Assembly: GCA_964625525.1 (NCBI GenBank)
Contig: CAZVEE010000028.1
Location: forward strand, 1-41,048
Length of the DNA stretch: 41,048 bases
Origin: CAZVEE01 sp964625525
GTDB lineage: Bacteria > Pseudomonadota > Alphaproteobacteria > JAJFIK01
Direction of reading: 5' to 3'
Both the position numbers and the translations under genes were made by a program. The notes under the pieces were generated by a model. The model was not told the DNA's origin and did not search any database. It saw nothing but the letters and a program-made list of their open reading frames with translations. Positions 24,567 to 33,234 of the stretch are shown here, in pieces (positions within the stretch are counted from its first letter, which is position 1; every line of letters begins with the position of its first letter).

Positions 24567-26745
24567 AGGGCGTCAACGCGGCCCGGCGCGAGTGCAGGAA
24601 CAGCGCCGCAAAACCCAGCACACCAAGGATCTGGATCCAAAGCGCGAGCCCCGGCCAGAGCAGCACAAGACCAAGCGCCAGCGCCGCCAGCCGCAGGGGC
24701 CAGGTGAGCGGGCTTTCCAGATGGCCTTCGATGGCCGCCGTCAGGGCGTAAAGGCCTGGGGCGGCGAACACGGCAATGCGTGCGACCTCCCAGGCATCGC
24801 CCCCTACGAGCGGGGTATAGGCAAAGAGCACCGGCAAGATGTAAAGGCCCTTGGCCACGCGCCAGGCCGTGAAGCCGGTTGCCATAGGCGGCGTGCGCGC
24901 CAGGCTCGCGGCGGCGAAGGCGGCAAGGCAGACCGGCGGCGTGACATTGGAATCCTGGCTCAGCCAGAAAATGATCATGTGGGCGGAGAGGAATGCTGCC
25001 GCCGCCACAGCCGGATCGATGGCCATGTCACGCAGTTGTACTGCCAAGTCAGGCGGAATGGCCGCGAGCACGGCGCGGGCCTGATCCGCGCTCATGGGGC
25101 CGTTGAGGGCCTCGGCCATGTCGGGCGCTGAGAGCATGACCATGGCGCGCAGCATGTCCGACGCCTCGCCGCGCATCAGGATCCCGACCAGTTCGCCATC
25201 CAGCATGAGATCGCGAATGGCCGCCGCCGACAGGGCCGCCAGCACAATGTAAGACGCGGTCACCGGCAGGCCGATGCCCAGCACCAGAGAGGCAAGCGCC
25301 ACCAACACCAGAGTGAGCAGCAGACTGCCCCCGGCCCAGGCATTGATCATCAGGCTGACGGTGTTGCCGATGCCGGTGGTGTTGATGACCATAATAATGA
25401 GGCCAACAGTGATCAGCAGCATGGCGGTCCCGGTCATGGTGCGGGCGGCCATGGTGACGGCGTCCAGGATCGCGCGCGGGGTCATGGGCCTGGGCGACAA
25501 CCAGGAAATGACGATCACGGCCAGAGTGGCGAAACCGGCGGCGAAAGTGGGCGTGAAGCCCTGGATCAGCATGGTGATCAAGACGCCGAGCGGGATGAGG
25601 AAATGCCAGCCGCGCTGAAGCACCGGGCCGAGCTTGAGATCGGGATCGGCCACGGGGATCAACTGCTCGCGCCGCGCCTCGATGCGCACGAAAAAGGCGA
25701 CCGAGAGGAAATAGAGCAGGGCCGGAACGGCCGCGGCGGCGATAATCTCCAGGTAGGAGATCTGCGTGAAGGTGGCCATGACAAAGGCGCCCGCGCCCAT
25801 GATCGGGGGCATCACCTGTCCGCCCGTGGAGGCGGCGGCCTCGATACCGGCGGCAAAACGAGGGCGAAAGCCGGCCCGCTTCATGAGCGGAATGGTGATG
25901 ACACCGGTGGAGACTGTGTTGGCTACCGCCGATCCGGTCACCGAGCCCATGAGGCCCGAGGACAGCACCGCAACAAAGCCCGGGCCGCCGGTGATCCGCC
26001 CCGCCGCCAGACGCGCCAGGTCGATGATGAAATCGCCCGCGCCCGAGCGCACCAGAAAGGTACCGAACAGGATGAACATGAAGACGAAGGACCAGGAGAT
26101 CTGGGCGATGCTGCCGAACAGGCCTTCACTGCCGAAATAGCTGCGATAGAGCAGGGTCTCCATCCCAAGGCCCGGGAAAGCGAACACCCCATCGATCCAC
26201 TGGCCCCACAGGACCACATAGCTCAGCGCCAGGAGGGTCAGCAGGGGAATGAAGAGTCCCATAGTGCGCCGGGTGAACTCCAGCGCCAGAATGACCGCCG
26301 CGCCCGCCGCGAGCCAATCGCTCCAGATGAACTGGGTGCCCCGGTCATACAAGGCTTCCTCGAACGCAAAGAGATAGAGCGCCACCCCCATCGCGCTGAG
26401 GCCGAGCAGCACATCGACGCCGAACAGGGCATGGCGGGCGAGCGGGTTTTCAGTGCGCACGAGCGGCACAGTGAGGGCGCAGAAGAGGCCAAACAGGCCG
26501 AAATGAAGCGCCGAGACCCGCAGGTCGGACAAGTCCGAGACCGTGTTGAAATAGAGATGGGCAAGCGCGATGACGAGCGCCAGCCCGGCAATCACCGGCA
26601 CGAGCAGCGGGTACACCGGCGCCTGTGCCGGACCATCGGCGTCAAGCGCATCGCTCTCGTCCGGTTGCGGATTGTCCGGCAATGCCGCCGTGCCGAGAGG
26701 AGCACGGGCGCCGTCACGGTACAGCTCTTCGGCCGTCCGGCTCAT
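24562..26745 (-). CDS. TRAP transporter permease, fused small and large subunits (TAXI type)
   Basis: A 727-residue inner-membrane protein fusing a DctQ-like four-helix part (about residues 40-190) to a DctM-like large subunit with many hydrophobic helices. Recognisable pieces include GPGFVAVLSSGLMGSVTGSAVANTVSTGVITIPLMKRAGF with EAAASTGGQVMPPIMGAGAF, the substrate/Na+ core of the large subunit, and ASLVLGIGLPVTASYIVLAAL with DSNVTPPVCLAAFAAASLA near the end. Such TRAP systems use the sodium gradient to import organic acids delivered by a periplasmic binding protein. The binding protein gene lies 31 bases upstream on the same strand, so they are one operon. The start at 26745 follows AGGGGGATTTGCC. 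The substrate is not visible. Confidence 0.92.
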   Translation of the reverse strand: MSRTAEELYRDGARAPLGTAALPDNPQPDESDALDADGPAQAPVYPLLVPVIAGLALVIALAHLYFNTVSDLSDLRVSALHFGLFGLFCALTVPLVRTENPLARHALFGVDVLLGLSAMGVALYLFAFEEALYDRGTQFIWSDWLAAGAAVILALEFTRRTMGLFIPLLTLLALSYVVLWGQWIDGVFAFPGLGMETLLYRSYFGSEGLFGSIAQISWSFVFMFILFGTFLVRSGAGDFIIDLARLAAGRITGGPGFVAVLSSGLMGSVTGSAVANTVSTGVITIPLMKRAGFRPRFAAGIEAAASTGGQVMPPIMGAGAFVMATFTQISYLEIIAAAAVPALLYFLSVAFFVRIEARREQLIPVADPDLKLGPVLQRGWHFLIPLGVLITMLIQGFTPTFAAGFATLAVIVISWLSPRPMTPRAILDAVTMAARTMTGTAMLLITVGLIIMVINTTGIGNTVSLMINAWAGGSLLLTLVLVALASLVLGIGLPVTASYIVLAALSAAAIRDLMLDGELVGILMRGEASDMLRAMVMLSAPDMAEALNGPMSADQARAVLAAIPPDLAVQLRDMAIDPAVAAAAFLSAHMIIFWLSQDSNVTPPVCLAAFAAASLARTPPMATGFTAWRVAKGLYILPVLFAYTPLVGGDAWEVARIAVFAAPGLYALTAAIEGHLESPLTWPLRLAALALGLVLLWPGLALWIQILGVLGFAALFLHSRRAALTPS

Positions 26746-26776
26746 GGCAAATCCCCCTGGCTACGCGTAATGGCTC

Positions 26777-27820
26777 TCAGTCCTCGGCAAGGAGGGCGGC
26801 GGGGATGTCGATGCCGGCCTCGCGGAAATAGCGGGCGGCGCCGGGATGCAGCGGCACGGTTAAGCCGCGCAGGGCCGTGTCGGGGCCCATGGAGCGGGTG
26901 GCCGCGTGGATCGAGCCCAAGAGTCCCAGATTTTCGTAAAGGATCCGCGTGATCTGGTAGACGTCCTCTTCGGCCACATCGGCGCGCACGGCGAGGACGT
27001 TTGGATGACCGATGCTGGCCACGGGCTCGGGCTGATTGGGATAGGTCCCGGCCGGGATCACCTCTCGCGACCAGAGGGGATAGGCGCGGTTGACCTGCGC
27101 CAGTTCCGCATCCGTGAAGGAGAGCAGACGCAAGCCAGTGCCGGCCGTGGCAAAGGCGCGGGTCACGGCGCTCACCGGGATGCCGGCGGGTATGTTGACT
27201 GCGTCCACGGTGCCGTTGGCCAGGGCATCGGCACTGGGGCCGTACCCGCGATAGACGAGTGAAAAGCCGTCCGGATCCAGTCCCAGGGCGGTCAGGATGT
27301 GACGGCCGGTCTGTTCCGCGCCGGAGCTGCGATTGCCAATGGCCAGAGAGCGGCCCTGCAGGCCCGCCAGATCCGCCATGGTGCCCGTCTCGGCGTGGCG
27401 AGCGCGCACGATAAAGTGTTCCACATTGGACCAGACAGCCGTGACCGAGCGCAGATCCGCCATGGCGCCCTGGCGCTCCAGCGGGCCCTCGCCGCCATAG
27501 GCCCAGGCGCTGTAGATGCCTTGGAGCAAGGCGAATTGCGCCTCGTTCTCGCGTAAAAGGCGAATGTTCTCCGCCGATCCCGCCGAGCTGATCGCCGAAA
27601 GGGACACGCCGTGTTCCGGTGCCAAGCGGGTCTTGGTGACCGTCGCCATGGCAATGCCCACGGGATAGTAAGTGCCGCCCGTCGTCGCCGTGGCGAGGAT
27701 GTAAGTGGTGTCCGCACGGGCGGGAGCGGCCGCAACAGCGATCAACGCACACAAGCACACGAGGGCTGACACAGCGCGCCGGAGAGAGGCCTGGGCGCGC
27801 CGGAAAGAGGCGTGGGGCAT
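26777..27820 (-). CDS. TAXI-family TRAP transporter substrate-binding protein
   Basis: A 347-residue periplasmic protein with a signal peptide (SALVCLCALIAVAAAPARAD). The mature N-terminus YILATATTGGTYYPVGIAMATV is the hallmark of the TAXI (NMT1-like) family, followed by GSAENIRLLRENEAQFALLQG, LQGRSLAIGNRSSGAEQTGRHIL and ALANGTVDAVNIPAGIPVSAVT. The C-terminal part (YPNQPEPVASIGHPNVLAVRADVAEEDVYQIT) is also typical. It should capture the ligand for the permease encoded directly downstream. The gene is divergent from malonyl-CoA decarboxylase, which hints at a C3 dicarboxylate or related acid, but that is inference. GGGAGATCCCACC precedes the ATG. Confidence 0.92.
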   Translation of the reverse strand: MPHASFRRAQASLRRAVSALVCLCALIAVAAAPARADTTYILATATTGGTYYPVGIAMATVTKTRLAPEHGVSLSAISSAGSAENIRLLRENEAQFALLQGIYSAWAYGGEGPLERQGAMADLRSVTAVWSNVEHFIVRARHAETGTMADLAGLQGRSLAIGNRSSGAEQTGRHILTALGLDPDGFSLVYRGYGPSADALANGTVDAVNIPAGIPVSAVTRAFATAGTGLRLLSFTDAELAQVNRAYPLWSREVIPAGTYPNQPEPVASIGHPNVLAVRADVAEEDVYQITRILYENLGLLGSIHAATRSMGPDTALRGLTVPLHPGAARYFREAGIDIPAALLAED

Positions 27821-28015
27821 GGTGGGATCTCCCGTCTCAGCCGGTGGTCCATCTAAGGATAGTGAACCCTAGCGCAATTTTGCGGCGAATCCAAAAGCCA
27901 ACCGTGGCTTGCGCAGTGGATTTGGACAGAGTGTCATGATCTTGCCGGGATGGCTTGGCAAAGCGACAGGGAATTGCGCTGACTGCAGTTTCGCCAGTCA
28001 TGAAGGGAGCCATGT

Positions 28016-29443
28016 ATGTCTGCACCGCCGAACCATCCGGGCCGGGATGACAGTTTTTGGCGCGATACCTTGTTTGGGCGGGCGGTGCGGGACTGGCTTG
28101 CGCAATGGCGCCGGTTCGACTCCATGGCCATCGAACCGCATTTGCCCGACGGTGACCTGGACCGGGTGCGCCGGCAAATCGATCTGTCCATCGCCGCACG
28201 GGGCGGGGAAGTGGCAGCGCGCGCCGAAGCGGCAGCGCTGGGCCACGCTTATCTGCGCCTCGATGAGGCGGGCAAGCTGCGCTTTTTCCAACTGCTGGCC
28301 GAAGACTATGACCTGGACACGGGCGCGCTGGTGACGGCGGCCCACGCGGTGGAGCAGGCGCGCGATCCGGCGGCCGCCGCCGAGGCGCGCCGGAGCTTGC
28401 GCCAGGCGGCGACGTCCCCCCGGCTGCGGTTGTTTCTAGGCTTCAATACGCTTGATGAGGGTGTCAAATTCCTGATCGCCATGCGGGCGGATCTGATGGC
28501 GCTGGCGCGGCGCCATGGGGAATTGAAGCCGGTGGATGAGGAGCTCTTTGACCTGCTGCGTTCCTGGTTCGATGTTGGCTTTCTCCGGCTGACGCAGGTG
28601 ACCTGGCAGGCGCCGGCAGCGCTTTTGGAGAAATTCATCGCCTATGAGGCGGTGCATGCCATGCGCTCCTGGGACGATCTCAAGCATCGCATGGAAGGCG
28701 ACCGGCGGCTTTTTGCTTTCTTCCACCCGACCATGCCGGATGAGCCCTTGATCTTCGTGCAGGTGGCGCTCGTCAACGGGATGGCGGCCCGCATTCCTCC
28801 GCTTCTGGATGAAAGCGCGCCGGCCATTGCTGCGCACACGGCGGATACGGCGATTTTCTATTCCATCTCCAATGCTCAGAAGGGGCTGGCGGGGGTGAGT
28901 TTTGGGGATTTTCTCATCAAACGGGTCGTGCGGGAGCTGTCACGGGAGCTGCCCAATCTGAAGACGTTCGCCACGCTGTCACCAATCCCGGGCCTGCGGC
29001 ACTGGCTCGACCGAGGGCTCGCCGGCGAGATCGAGGCGGGCACACCCTTCTTGACCCCGGTGGAACGGGCGGCCCTAGAGAAAGCGCTGGGTTCGGATCA
29101 CACTGTTGCGATGGTGCGGGATCTGTTGAACGCGGCGGTTCCGGACGGGCGGCTTGAGCCGGTTCTGGCGCGTCTGGCGGCGCGCTATCTGACAACCCGG
29201 CAAGCCGCGGGCGAAGGGCGCATGCGGGCCCTTGATCCGGTGGCGCATTTCCACTTGTCCAACGGCGCGCGCATTGAGCGGCTCAACTGGCTCGCAGATC
29301 CGTCCGAGAACGGATTGCGCCAGTCCTATGGGCTGATGGTGAACTATCTCTACCGGCTTTCCGCCATCGAGGATCATCACGAGGCGTATCGTCTGAATGG
29401 GGATATTAAGACGTCAAGTGCGGTGCGAGGATTGGTGGCGTGA
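28016..29443 (+). CDS. Malonyl-CoA decarboxylase
   Basis: A 475-residue enzyme converting malonyl-CoA to acetyl-CoA and CO2. The N-terminal helical domain runs to about residue 190 (RLRLFLGFNTLDEGVKFLIAMRADLM). The GNAT-like C-terminal catalytic domain contains FYSISNAQKGLAGVSFGDFL, IKRVVRELSRELPNLKTF, ATLSPIPGLRHWL, VAHFHLSNGARIERLNWLAD (with the predicted catalytic His) and the closing GLMVNYLYRLSAIEDHHEAY. The length is that of bacterial MatA-type enzymes. In rhizobia the partner genes are malonyl-CoA synthetase and a malonate carrier; here the neighbour is a divergent TRAP transporter and no synthetase is in the window. The ATG at 28016 follows TGAAGGGAGCC. Confidence 0.94.
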   Translation: MSAPPNHPGRDDSFWRDTLFGRAVRDWLAQWRRFDSMAIEPHLPDGDLDRVRRQIDLSIAARGGEVAARAEAAALGHAYLRLDEAGKLRFFQLLAEDYDLDTGALVTAAHAVEQARDPAAAAEARRSLRQAATSPRLRLFLGFNTLDEGVKFLIAMRADLMALARRHGELKPVDEELFDLLRSWFDVGFLRLTQVTWQAPAALLEKFIAYEAVHAMRSWDDLKHRMEGDRRLFAFFHPTMPDEPLIFVQVALVNGMAARIPPLLDESAPAIAAHTADTAIFYSISNAQKGLAGVSFGDFLIKRVVRELSRELPNLKTFATLSPIPGLRHWLDRGLAGEIEAGTPFLTPVERAALEKALGSDHTVAMVRDLLNAAVPDGRLEPVLARLAARYLTTRQAAGEGRMRALDPVAHFHLSNGARIERLNWLADPSENGLRQSYGLMVNYLYRLSAIEDHHEAYRLNGDIKTSSAVRGLVA

Positions 29444-29465
29444 TCTATCGAAAGGGCGAGGCAAG

Positions 29466-29490
29466 AGGACGGGGTTGACCACCCCGTCCT
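29466..29490. terminator. Hairpin between convergent genes
   Basis: AGGACGGGG (29466-29474) pairs exactly with CCCCGTCCT (29482-29490) around a seven-base loop. It lies between malonyl-CoA decarboxylase and the convergent YbjN-like gene and may serve both. Neither side has a clear T-run, so strength is uncertain. Confidence 0.5.
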
Positions 29491-29508
29491 GCTGTCGCGG
29501 GCTGTTGA

Positions 29509-30192
29509 TTACTCAACCATTTGATTTTTCGGAGCGCCCAGTTCCTTGAGGGTCAGGGCCGAGCCGTCGCCATCGGTGAGGGCCATGGCCCCGAACGTGC
29601 CCTGGAAGACGCCCGTCCAATTCTCCGCACTGCGCAGATCGGCCGAGGTCAAGGCACCGTCGCGCACGCCGTCAAGAGCGTTGCGGAAGGCGTTCATCTC
29701 GGTCAGGAAGACGCCTGTGAGGAAGTCCAGAGACATGCTCTCGACACCGCCCACGGCGCTGACATTCATGACAAAACCCGTATCGCCATCGGTGTCGCGG
29801 AAGGCTTTGGTCCAGGTCCGGATCCGGAAGATGTCGTTCCAGATATGGTAGACGTCTTCTTCCAGCGGATCACCGGTATTGAAGAAGGTGTAAAGCGTGA
29901 CCGTGTCGCAGGCATTGGTCTCGTCACAGCCATAGAAGATGACCGCCATGCCCTTGTCATGCACCAGCGGGCCAGGTTGCACGATGATCAGAGGCGAGCC
30001 GTTTTCGTGGCGGCGCTGCTCATAGCTGAGGTTATAGGCCTCAAGCGCGGTGGCCACGTTTTCGGGTGTGAATTTTGTGATGACGCTAGGCTGGTCGGCG
30101 GCATCTGCCGTGTCGTCTGCCTGCGCAGCGCCAGTGAGGCCCACCACGCCCGTCAGGGCGGCGGCGACGGCCAGGGCGAAGAGTGTCCGCAT
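29509..30192 (-). CDS. YbjN-domain exported protein
   Basis: A 227-residue protein with a clear signal peptide (MRTLFALAVAAALTGVVGLTGAAQA, cut near ADDT). The mature part matches the YbjN fold: TPENVATALEAYNLSYEQR at the start, then GMAVIFYGCDETNACDTVTLYTFF with a Cys pair, HIWNDIFRIRTWTKAFRDTDGDTGFVMN and the helical SLDFLTGVFLTEMNAFRNAL. YbjN-like domains resemble T3SS chaperone folds and their function is poorly known; export suggests a periplasmic role. The ATG at 30192 is chosen because the signal peptide starts there and AAGGGGACAG precedes it; an upstream extension has no signal. The C-terminal 50 residues are outside the core domain. Confidence 0.75.
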   Translation of the reverse strand: MRTLFALAVAAALTGVVGLTGAAQADDTADAADQPSVITKFTPENVATALEAYNLSYEQRRHENGSPLIIVQPGPLVHDKGMAVIFYGCDETNACDTVTLYTFFNTGDPLEEDVYHIWNDIFRIRTWTKAFRDTDGDTGFVMNVSAVGGVESMSLDFLTGVFLTEMNAFRNALDGVRDGALTSADLRSAENWTGVFQGTFGAMALTDGDGSALTLKELGAPKNQMVE

Positions 30193-30330
30193 GGATTCTG
30201 TCCCCTTATCTCGTGCGTGCCGATGCAACCATTGTGGCTGCGTTCCGGTTTTGCCCCGGATCCCTCTCAGCATACCCAGGTCGGTGCGCTTCTCCAAGGT
30301 TTGCCGTGGAAAGCCTGACATGTCAGAGGC

Positions 30331-30438
30331 TTAGAGCGCTTTCAGGAAAAGTGTGTGCGGTTTTCCGCCCGACAAAGCGCGCCAAAGCGAGGGCCTTGAG
30401 CCGTTTCAAGGATCTGGTTTTCGTTGCAGCGGCTCTAG
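30331..30438. repeat. Modular palindromic intergenic repeat, copy B
   Basis: This copy reads TTAGAGCGCTTTCAGGAAAA at its left end and GGCTCTAG at its right. Module 1 forms a nested hairpin (AGCGCTTT with AAAGCGC outside, GGAAAA with TTTTCC inside); module 2 pairs GAGCCG with CGGCTC. Its first 41 bases match copy C (minus strand) at 39 positions. The right end supplies the TAG stop (30435-30437) of the carboxyltransferase gene. Confidence 0.85.
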
Positions 30439-31988
30439 GGGCGTGGCCCGGGATTATAGGGGCCGCGCGGGGCGCTGGGCCCGGCCTGCACCATGGCCAG
30501 CCATTGGCACAGCATGGGCCGGGTTTCGCGTGGGTCGATCACCTCGTGGATGGAGAAACTCTCGGCCCGGGGCGCCGGCGACAAATGCGCGGCCAGCATG
30601 GCTTCCAACTCGGCCCGTTTGGCGTCCGGATCCGCCGCCGAGGCGATTTCCCGGCCAAAAGCCACCGCGACGCCGCCTTCAATGGGAAGCGCCCCCATTT
30701 CCGCCGACGGCCAGGCCAGCACATAGGCGTCCGGGCCGAAATGGGCGGCGGCTGCGACGCCAAAGGCCTTGCGGATCACCACGCTGGCCCAAGGCACTCG
30801 CGAGCCGACAGCGGCCATGACGGCGGCGGTGCCATGGCGGATGGTGGCGGCGCTTTCCGCCTCCGGTCCGATCATGAAGCCGGGCTCGTCCACGAGCGAA
30901 ATGATGGGCAAACCGAACTGATTGCACAGATCGAGAAAGCGGCGGGTCTTTTGCGCGCCCAGCGCCGTCATGGCGCCCGCATAATGGCGGCAGTCATTGG
31001 CCAGCATCCCCACGGACCGCCCTTGGAGCCGGGCCAGCGCCGTGACGATGCCCCGGCCATAGGGTTTGCCCATTTCGAACACAGACCCCTCGTCGAAAAT
31101 CAGGGCGGCGAGTTTGCGGATGTCATAGGCCTTGCGCCGGTCGCGCGGCACCAGGGCGGCGAGCCGGTCGTCACAGCGGTCGGGCGGATCGGTGCAGGGG
31201 ATCACCGGCGCCGCATCCCAGATATTGAGCGGCATGTAAGACAGAAAGCGGCGCACTTGATCGAGGGCATCGGCCTCATCCGTGGCGACCGCGTCCACCA
31301 CGCCGCTCTTGCCGTGTACGCCCGCGCCCCCAAGCGTCTCTTTATCCGGCCGCTCGCCCAGTGCCCGCTCCACGATGGCGGGACCGGCGACCATGACGCT
31401 CGCCGTATCGCCCGCCATCACAGAGAAGTGGGAGGCGGCCAGCCGCGCGGCGGGAAAACCCGCCACCGGCCCGAGCGCCGCGGAGGTCACCGGCACCGTG
31501 GTAAAGGCCTGAGCGATGGACTGAAAGCGGGGCGGGGCGAAGACCGCATCGCCGGCCGGGCGCTTGCCACCGCCCGAGCCGCGCACCGATCCGCCGCCGC
31601 CTTCCAAGAGGCGCACGAGAGGCAGGCGCAGATTGAGGGCCAGGTGCTCCGCATAGACACTTTTGCGCAAACCCGCCGCATTCGGCGAGCCACCCTTGAG
31701 CGTGAAATCCTCGCCGCCGATCACTGCCGGGCGCCCACCAATGCGCCCGACGCCTAAGACATAGTTGGCGGGGGTGAAGCCCGTGAGAGCACCGGTCTCG
31801 TCGTAGATCGCTTCGCCAGCGGCCGCGCCCTGTTCGGCGAAGCTGTCCGGATCAGCGACCCGGTCGATGCGTTCGCGGACGGTCAAGCGGCCCTTCTCGT
31901 GCTGGCGCGTCACGGCCTCGGGGCCACCCTGGGCGCGGGCCATGCGACGGCGTGCCTGGAGGTCCGCGATCTCCTTGTCCCAACTCAT
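30435..31988 (-). CDS. Acyl-CoA carboxylase carboxyltransferase (beta) subunit
   Basis: A 517-residue carboxyltransferase of the propionyl/methylcrotonyl/acetyl-CoA carboxylase beta family, which moves CO2 from carboxybiotin to an acyl-CoA. The N-terminal crotonase-fold half shows RLTVRERIDRVADPDSFAEQG, IGGRPAVIGGEDFTLKGGS and LVRLLEGGGGSVRG. The C-terminal half shows DIRKLAALIFDEGSVFEMGKPYG, GRGIVTALARLQGRSVGMLAND, LVDEPGFMIGPEAE and AYVLAWPSAEMGALPIEGGVAVAF. The acyl-CoA specificity residue region is not typical enough to choose a substrate. No biotin carboxylase/biotin carrier gene is nearby, so its alpha subunit must be encoded elsewhere. The ATG at 31988 follows GGGAGAGTGTT. The stop codon lies in repeat copy B. 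Confidence 0.88.
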   Translation of the reverse strand: MSWDKEIADLQARRRMARAQGGPEAVTRQHEKGRLTVRERIDRVADPDSFAEQGAAAGEAIYDETGALTGFTPANYVLGVGRIGGRPAVIGGEDFTLKGGSPNAAGLRKSVYAEHLALNLRLPLVRLLEGGGGSVRGSGGGKRPAGDAVFAPPRFQSIAQAFTTVPVTSAALGPVAGFPAARLAASHFSVMAGDTASVMVAGPAIVERALGERPDKETLGGAGVHGKSGVVDAVATDEADALDQVRRFLSYMPLNIWDAAPVIPCTDPPDRCDDRLAALVPRDRRKAYDIRKLAALIFDEGSVFEMGKPYGRGIVTALARLQGRSVGMLANDCRHYAGAMTALGAQKTRRFLDLCNQFGLPIISLVDEPGFMIGPEAESAATIRHGTAAVMAAVGSRVPWASVVIRKAFGVAAAAHFGPDAYVLAWPSAEMGALPIEGGVAVAFGREIASAADPDAKRAELEAMLAAHLSPAPRAESFSIHEVIDPRETRPMLCQWLAMVQAGPSAPRGPYNPGPRP

Positions 31989-32231
31989 AACACTCTCCCG
32001 GGGGAAGGGCGCGATGGAGGCATTGACCCGGCCTTAAGAGCGACCGGTGTTCCCTCGCGCGGATGGTTGTTTTGCCAGCGCACCCATGATGTTATGCGCG
32101 TCTTGCTTTTGCAACGTGGGCAGTTTCGGTGCCCCACTGTTTGGTAAGGATACCGCTCGGGGAGGGTATGTTACGCTCACACGCTGAGCGATTGCCAGAC
32201 GACGGGGCGCAGGGCGCGGGGCAAAGAACGC

Positions 32232-32256
32232 GGGGCACGGGGTACAGGGCACGGGG
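32232..32256 (+). other. G-quadruplex-type motif in a 5' leader
   Basis: Four G-runs (GGGG at 32232, GGGG at 32239, GGG at 32247, GGGG at 32253) are separated by 3-4 bases, within a G-rich repeat stretch (about 32203-32272). It lies 27 bases before the GTG start of the S33 hydrolase gene on the coding strand, so an RNA quadruplex near the ribosome-binding site is possible. Confidence 0.5.
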
Positions 32257-32283
32257 CAGGCCGGGCGAGGGAGTGGAGACAGC

Positions 32284-33234
32284 GTGGCGAAAAGCGTTCT
32301 GATTTCGGCGGGCGGCGAACCCATTCCAGACGGCTCCGAGGTCGGCATTCTGGAGGCCCATGACGGGGTCGAATTGCGCGCCGCGCGCTGGCCCGCGCAT
32401 GCGGGCGTGCCGGTGCGGGGCACGGCGGTGGTCTTTACAGGCCGCACCGAATTCATTGAGAAATATTTCGATGTCGTGGAACGTCTGCGCGCGCGCGGCT
32501 TTGGCGTCGTGACCTTCGACTGGCGCGGCCAGGGCCTGTCGGACCGTATGCTGAGTGATTCTCAGCGCGGCTATGTGCGCCGGTTCGAGGATTTTGTCCA
32601 GGACGCAGTCATGGTGCGCGACGCGGCCGCGGGCGACATGCCGGGACCGTTCCTGCTCGTGGCCCATTCCATGGGCGGCAATGTCGCCGTCCGCGTGCTG
32701 CAAGAGCATCCCGACCGCTTCCAGCGCGCCGTCTTGTGCGCGCCCATGACGGGCCTGCGCAGTGGTATGCCCAACGGTCTGGTGCGGGCGATCAGTGGTA
32801 TGGCCTGTCTGATGGGCCTGGGGGGATCCTATGCCATGGGGCAGGGGGCGGTTGATCCCGAGGCGGAACTTTTTGAGGCCAATGTGCTGACCTCCGACCC
32901 ATCCCGCTTTGGCCTGTGGAAGGCCTATGTGGAGGCGGATACGGATTTGTTGCTGGGGGGCGTGACCTGGCGCTGGTTACGCGAGGCGGCCCGCAGCATC
33001 GGGATCATCATGGATCCCAAGCGCATTGGTGCGATCCGGGCACCGGTGTTGCTCGCCAGTGCCGGCCAGGAAGAACTCGTCTCCACCGACAGTCATGAAC
33101 AGTTCGCCCGGCTTAGCCCCACGACCACGCTGGTGCGCTTTCCCGATGCGCGCCACGAGATTTTGCAGGAGTGCGAAGCCATTCGCACCCGCTTCTGGGA
33201 CAAGGTGGATCGGTTTATGGCCACCAATGGCTAG
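32284..33234 (+). CDS. Alpha/beta hydrolase, S33 / lysophospholipase-like
   Basis: A 316-residue soluble hydrolase related to monoacylglycerol lipase and PldB lysophospholipase. FTGRTEFIEKYFDVVERL is the family's N-terminal lid-side motif, DWRGQGLSDR follows, and the nucleophile is Ser129 in VAHSMGGNVA (G-x-S-x-G with Ala at the first position). The acid is probably in LVSTDSHEQF and the base His in DARHEILQE. It lacks a signal peptide. Likely activity: release of fatty acid from lysophospholipid or monoglyceride. It starts at GTG 32284 after GGAGACAGC, with a G-quadruplex-type leader. Its TAG stop is the first bases of repeat copy C, which separates it from the convergent XRE regulator. Confidence 0.88.
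   Translation: MAKSVLISAGGEPIPDGSEVGILEAHDGVELRAARWPAHAGVPVRGTAVVFTGRTEFIEKYFDVVERLRARGFGVVTFDWRGQGLSDRMLSDSQRGYVRRFEDFVQDAVMVRDAAAGDMPGPFLLVAHSMGGNVAVRVLQEHPDRFQRAVLCAPMTGLRSGMPNGLVRAISGMACLMGLGGSYAMGQGAVDPEAELFEANVLTSDPSRFGLWKAYVEADTDLLLGGVTWRWLREAARSIGIIMDPKRIGAIRAPVLLASAGQEELVSTDSHEQFARLSPTTTLVRFPDARHEILQECEAIRTRFWDKVDRFMATNG

Noticed and set aside
25603..26952. 449-codon plus-strand frame opposite the TRAP permease
   Set aside because: Hydrophilic Arg/His/Glu-rich sequence typical of the complement of a membrane protein gene.
30183..31757. 524-codon plus-strand frame opposite the carboxyltransferase
   Set aside because: Runs through repeat copy B and lacks domain features; the minus-strand product is a complete carboxyltransferase.
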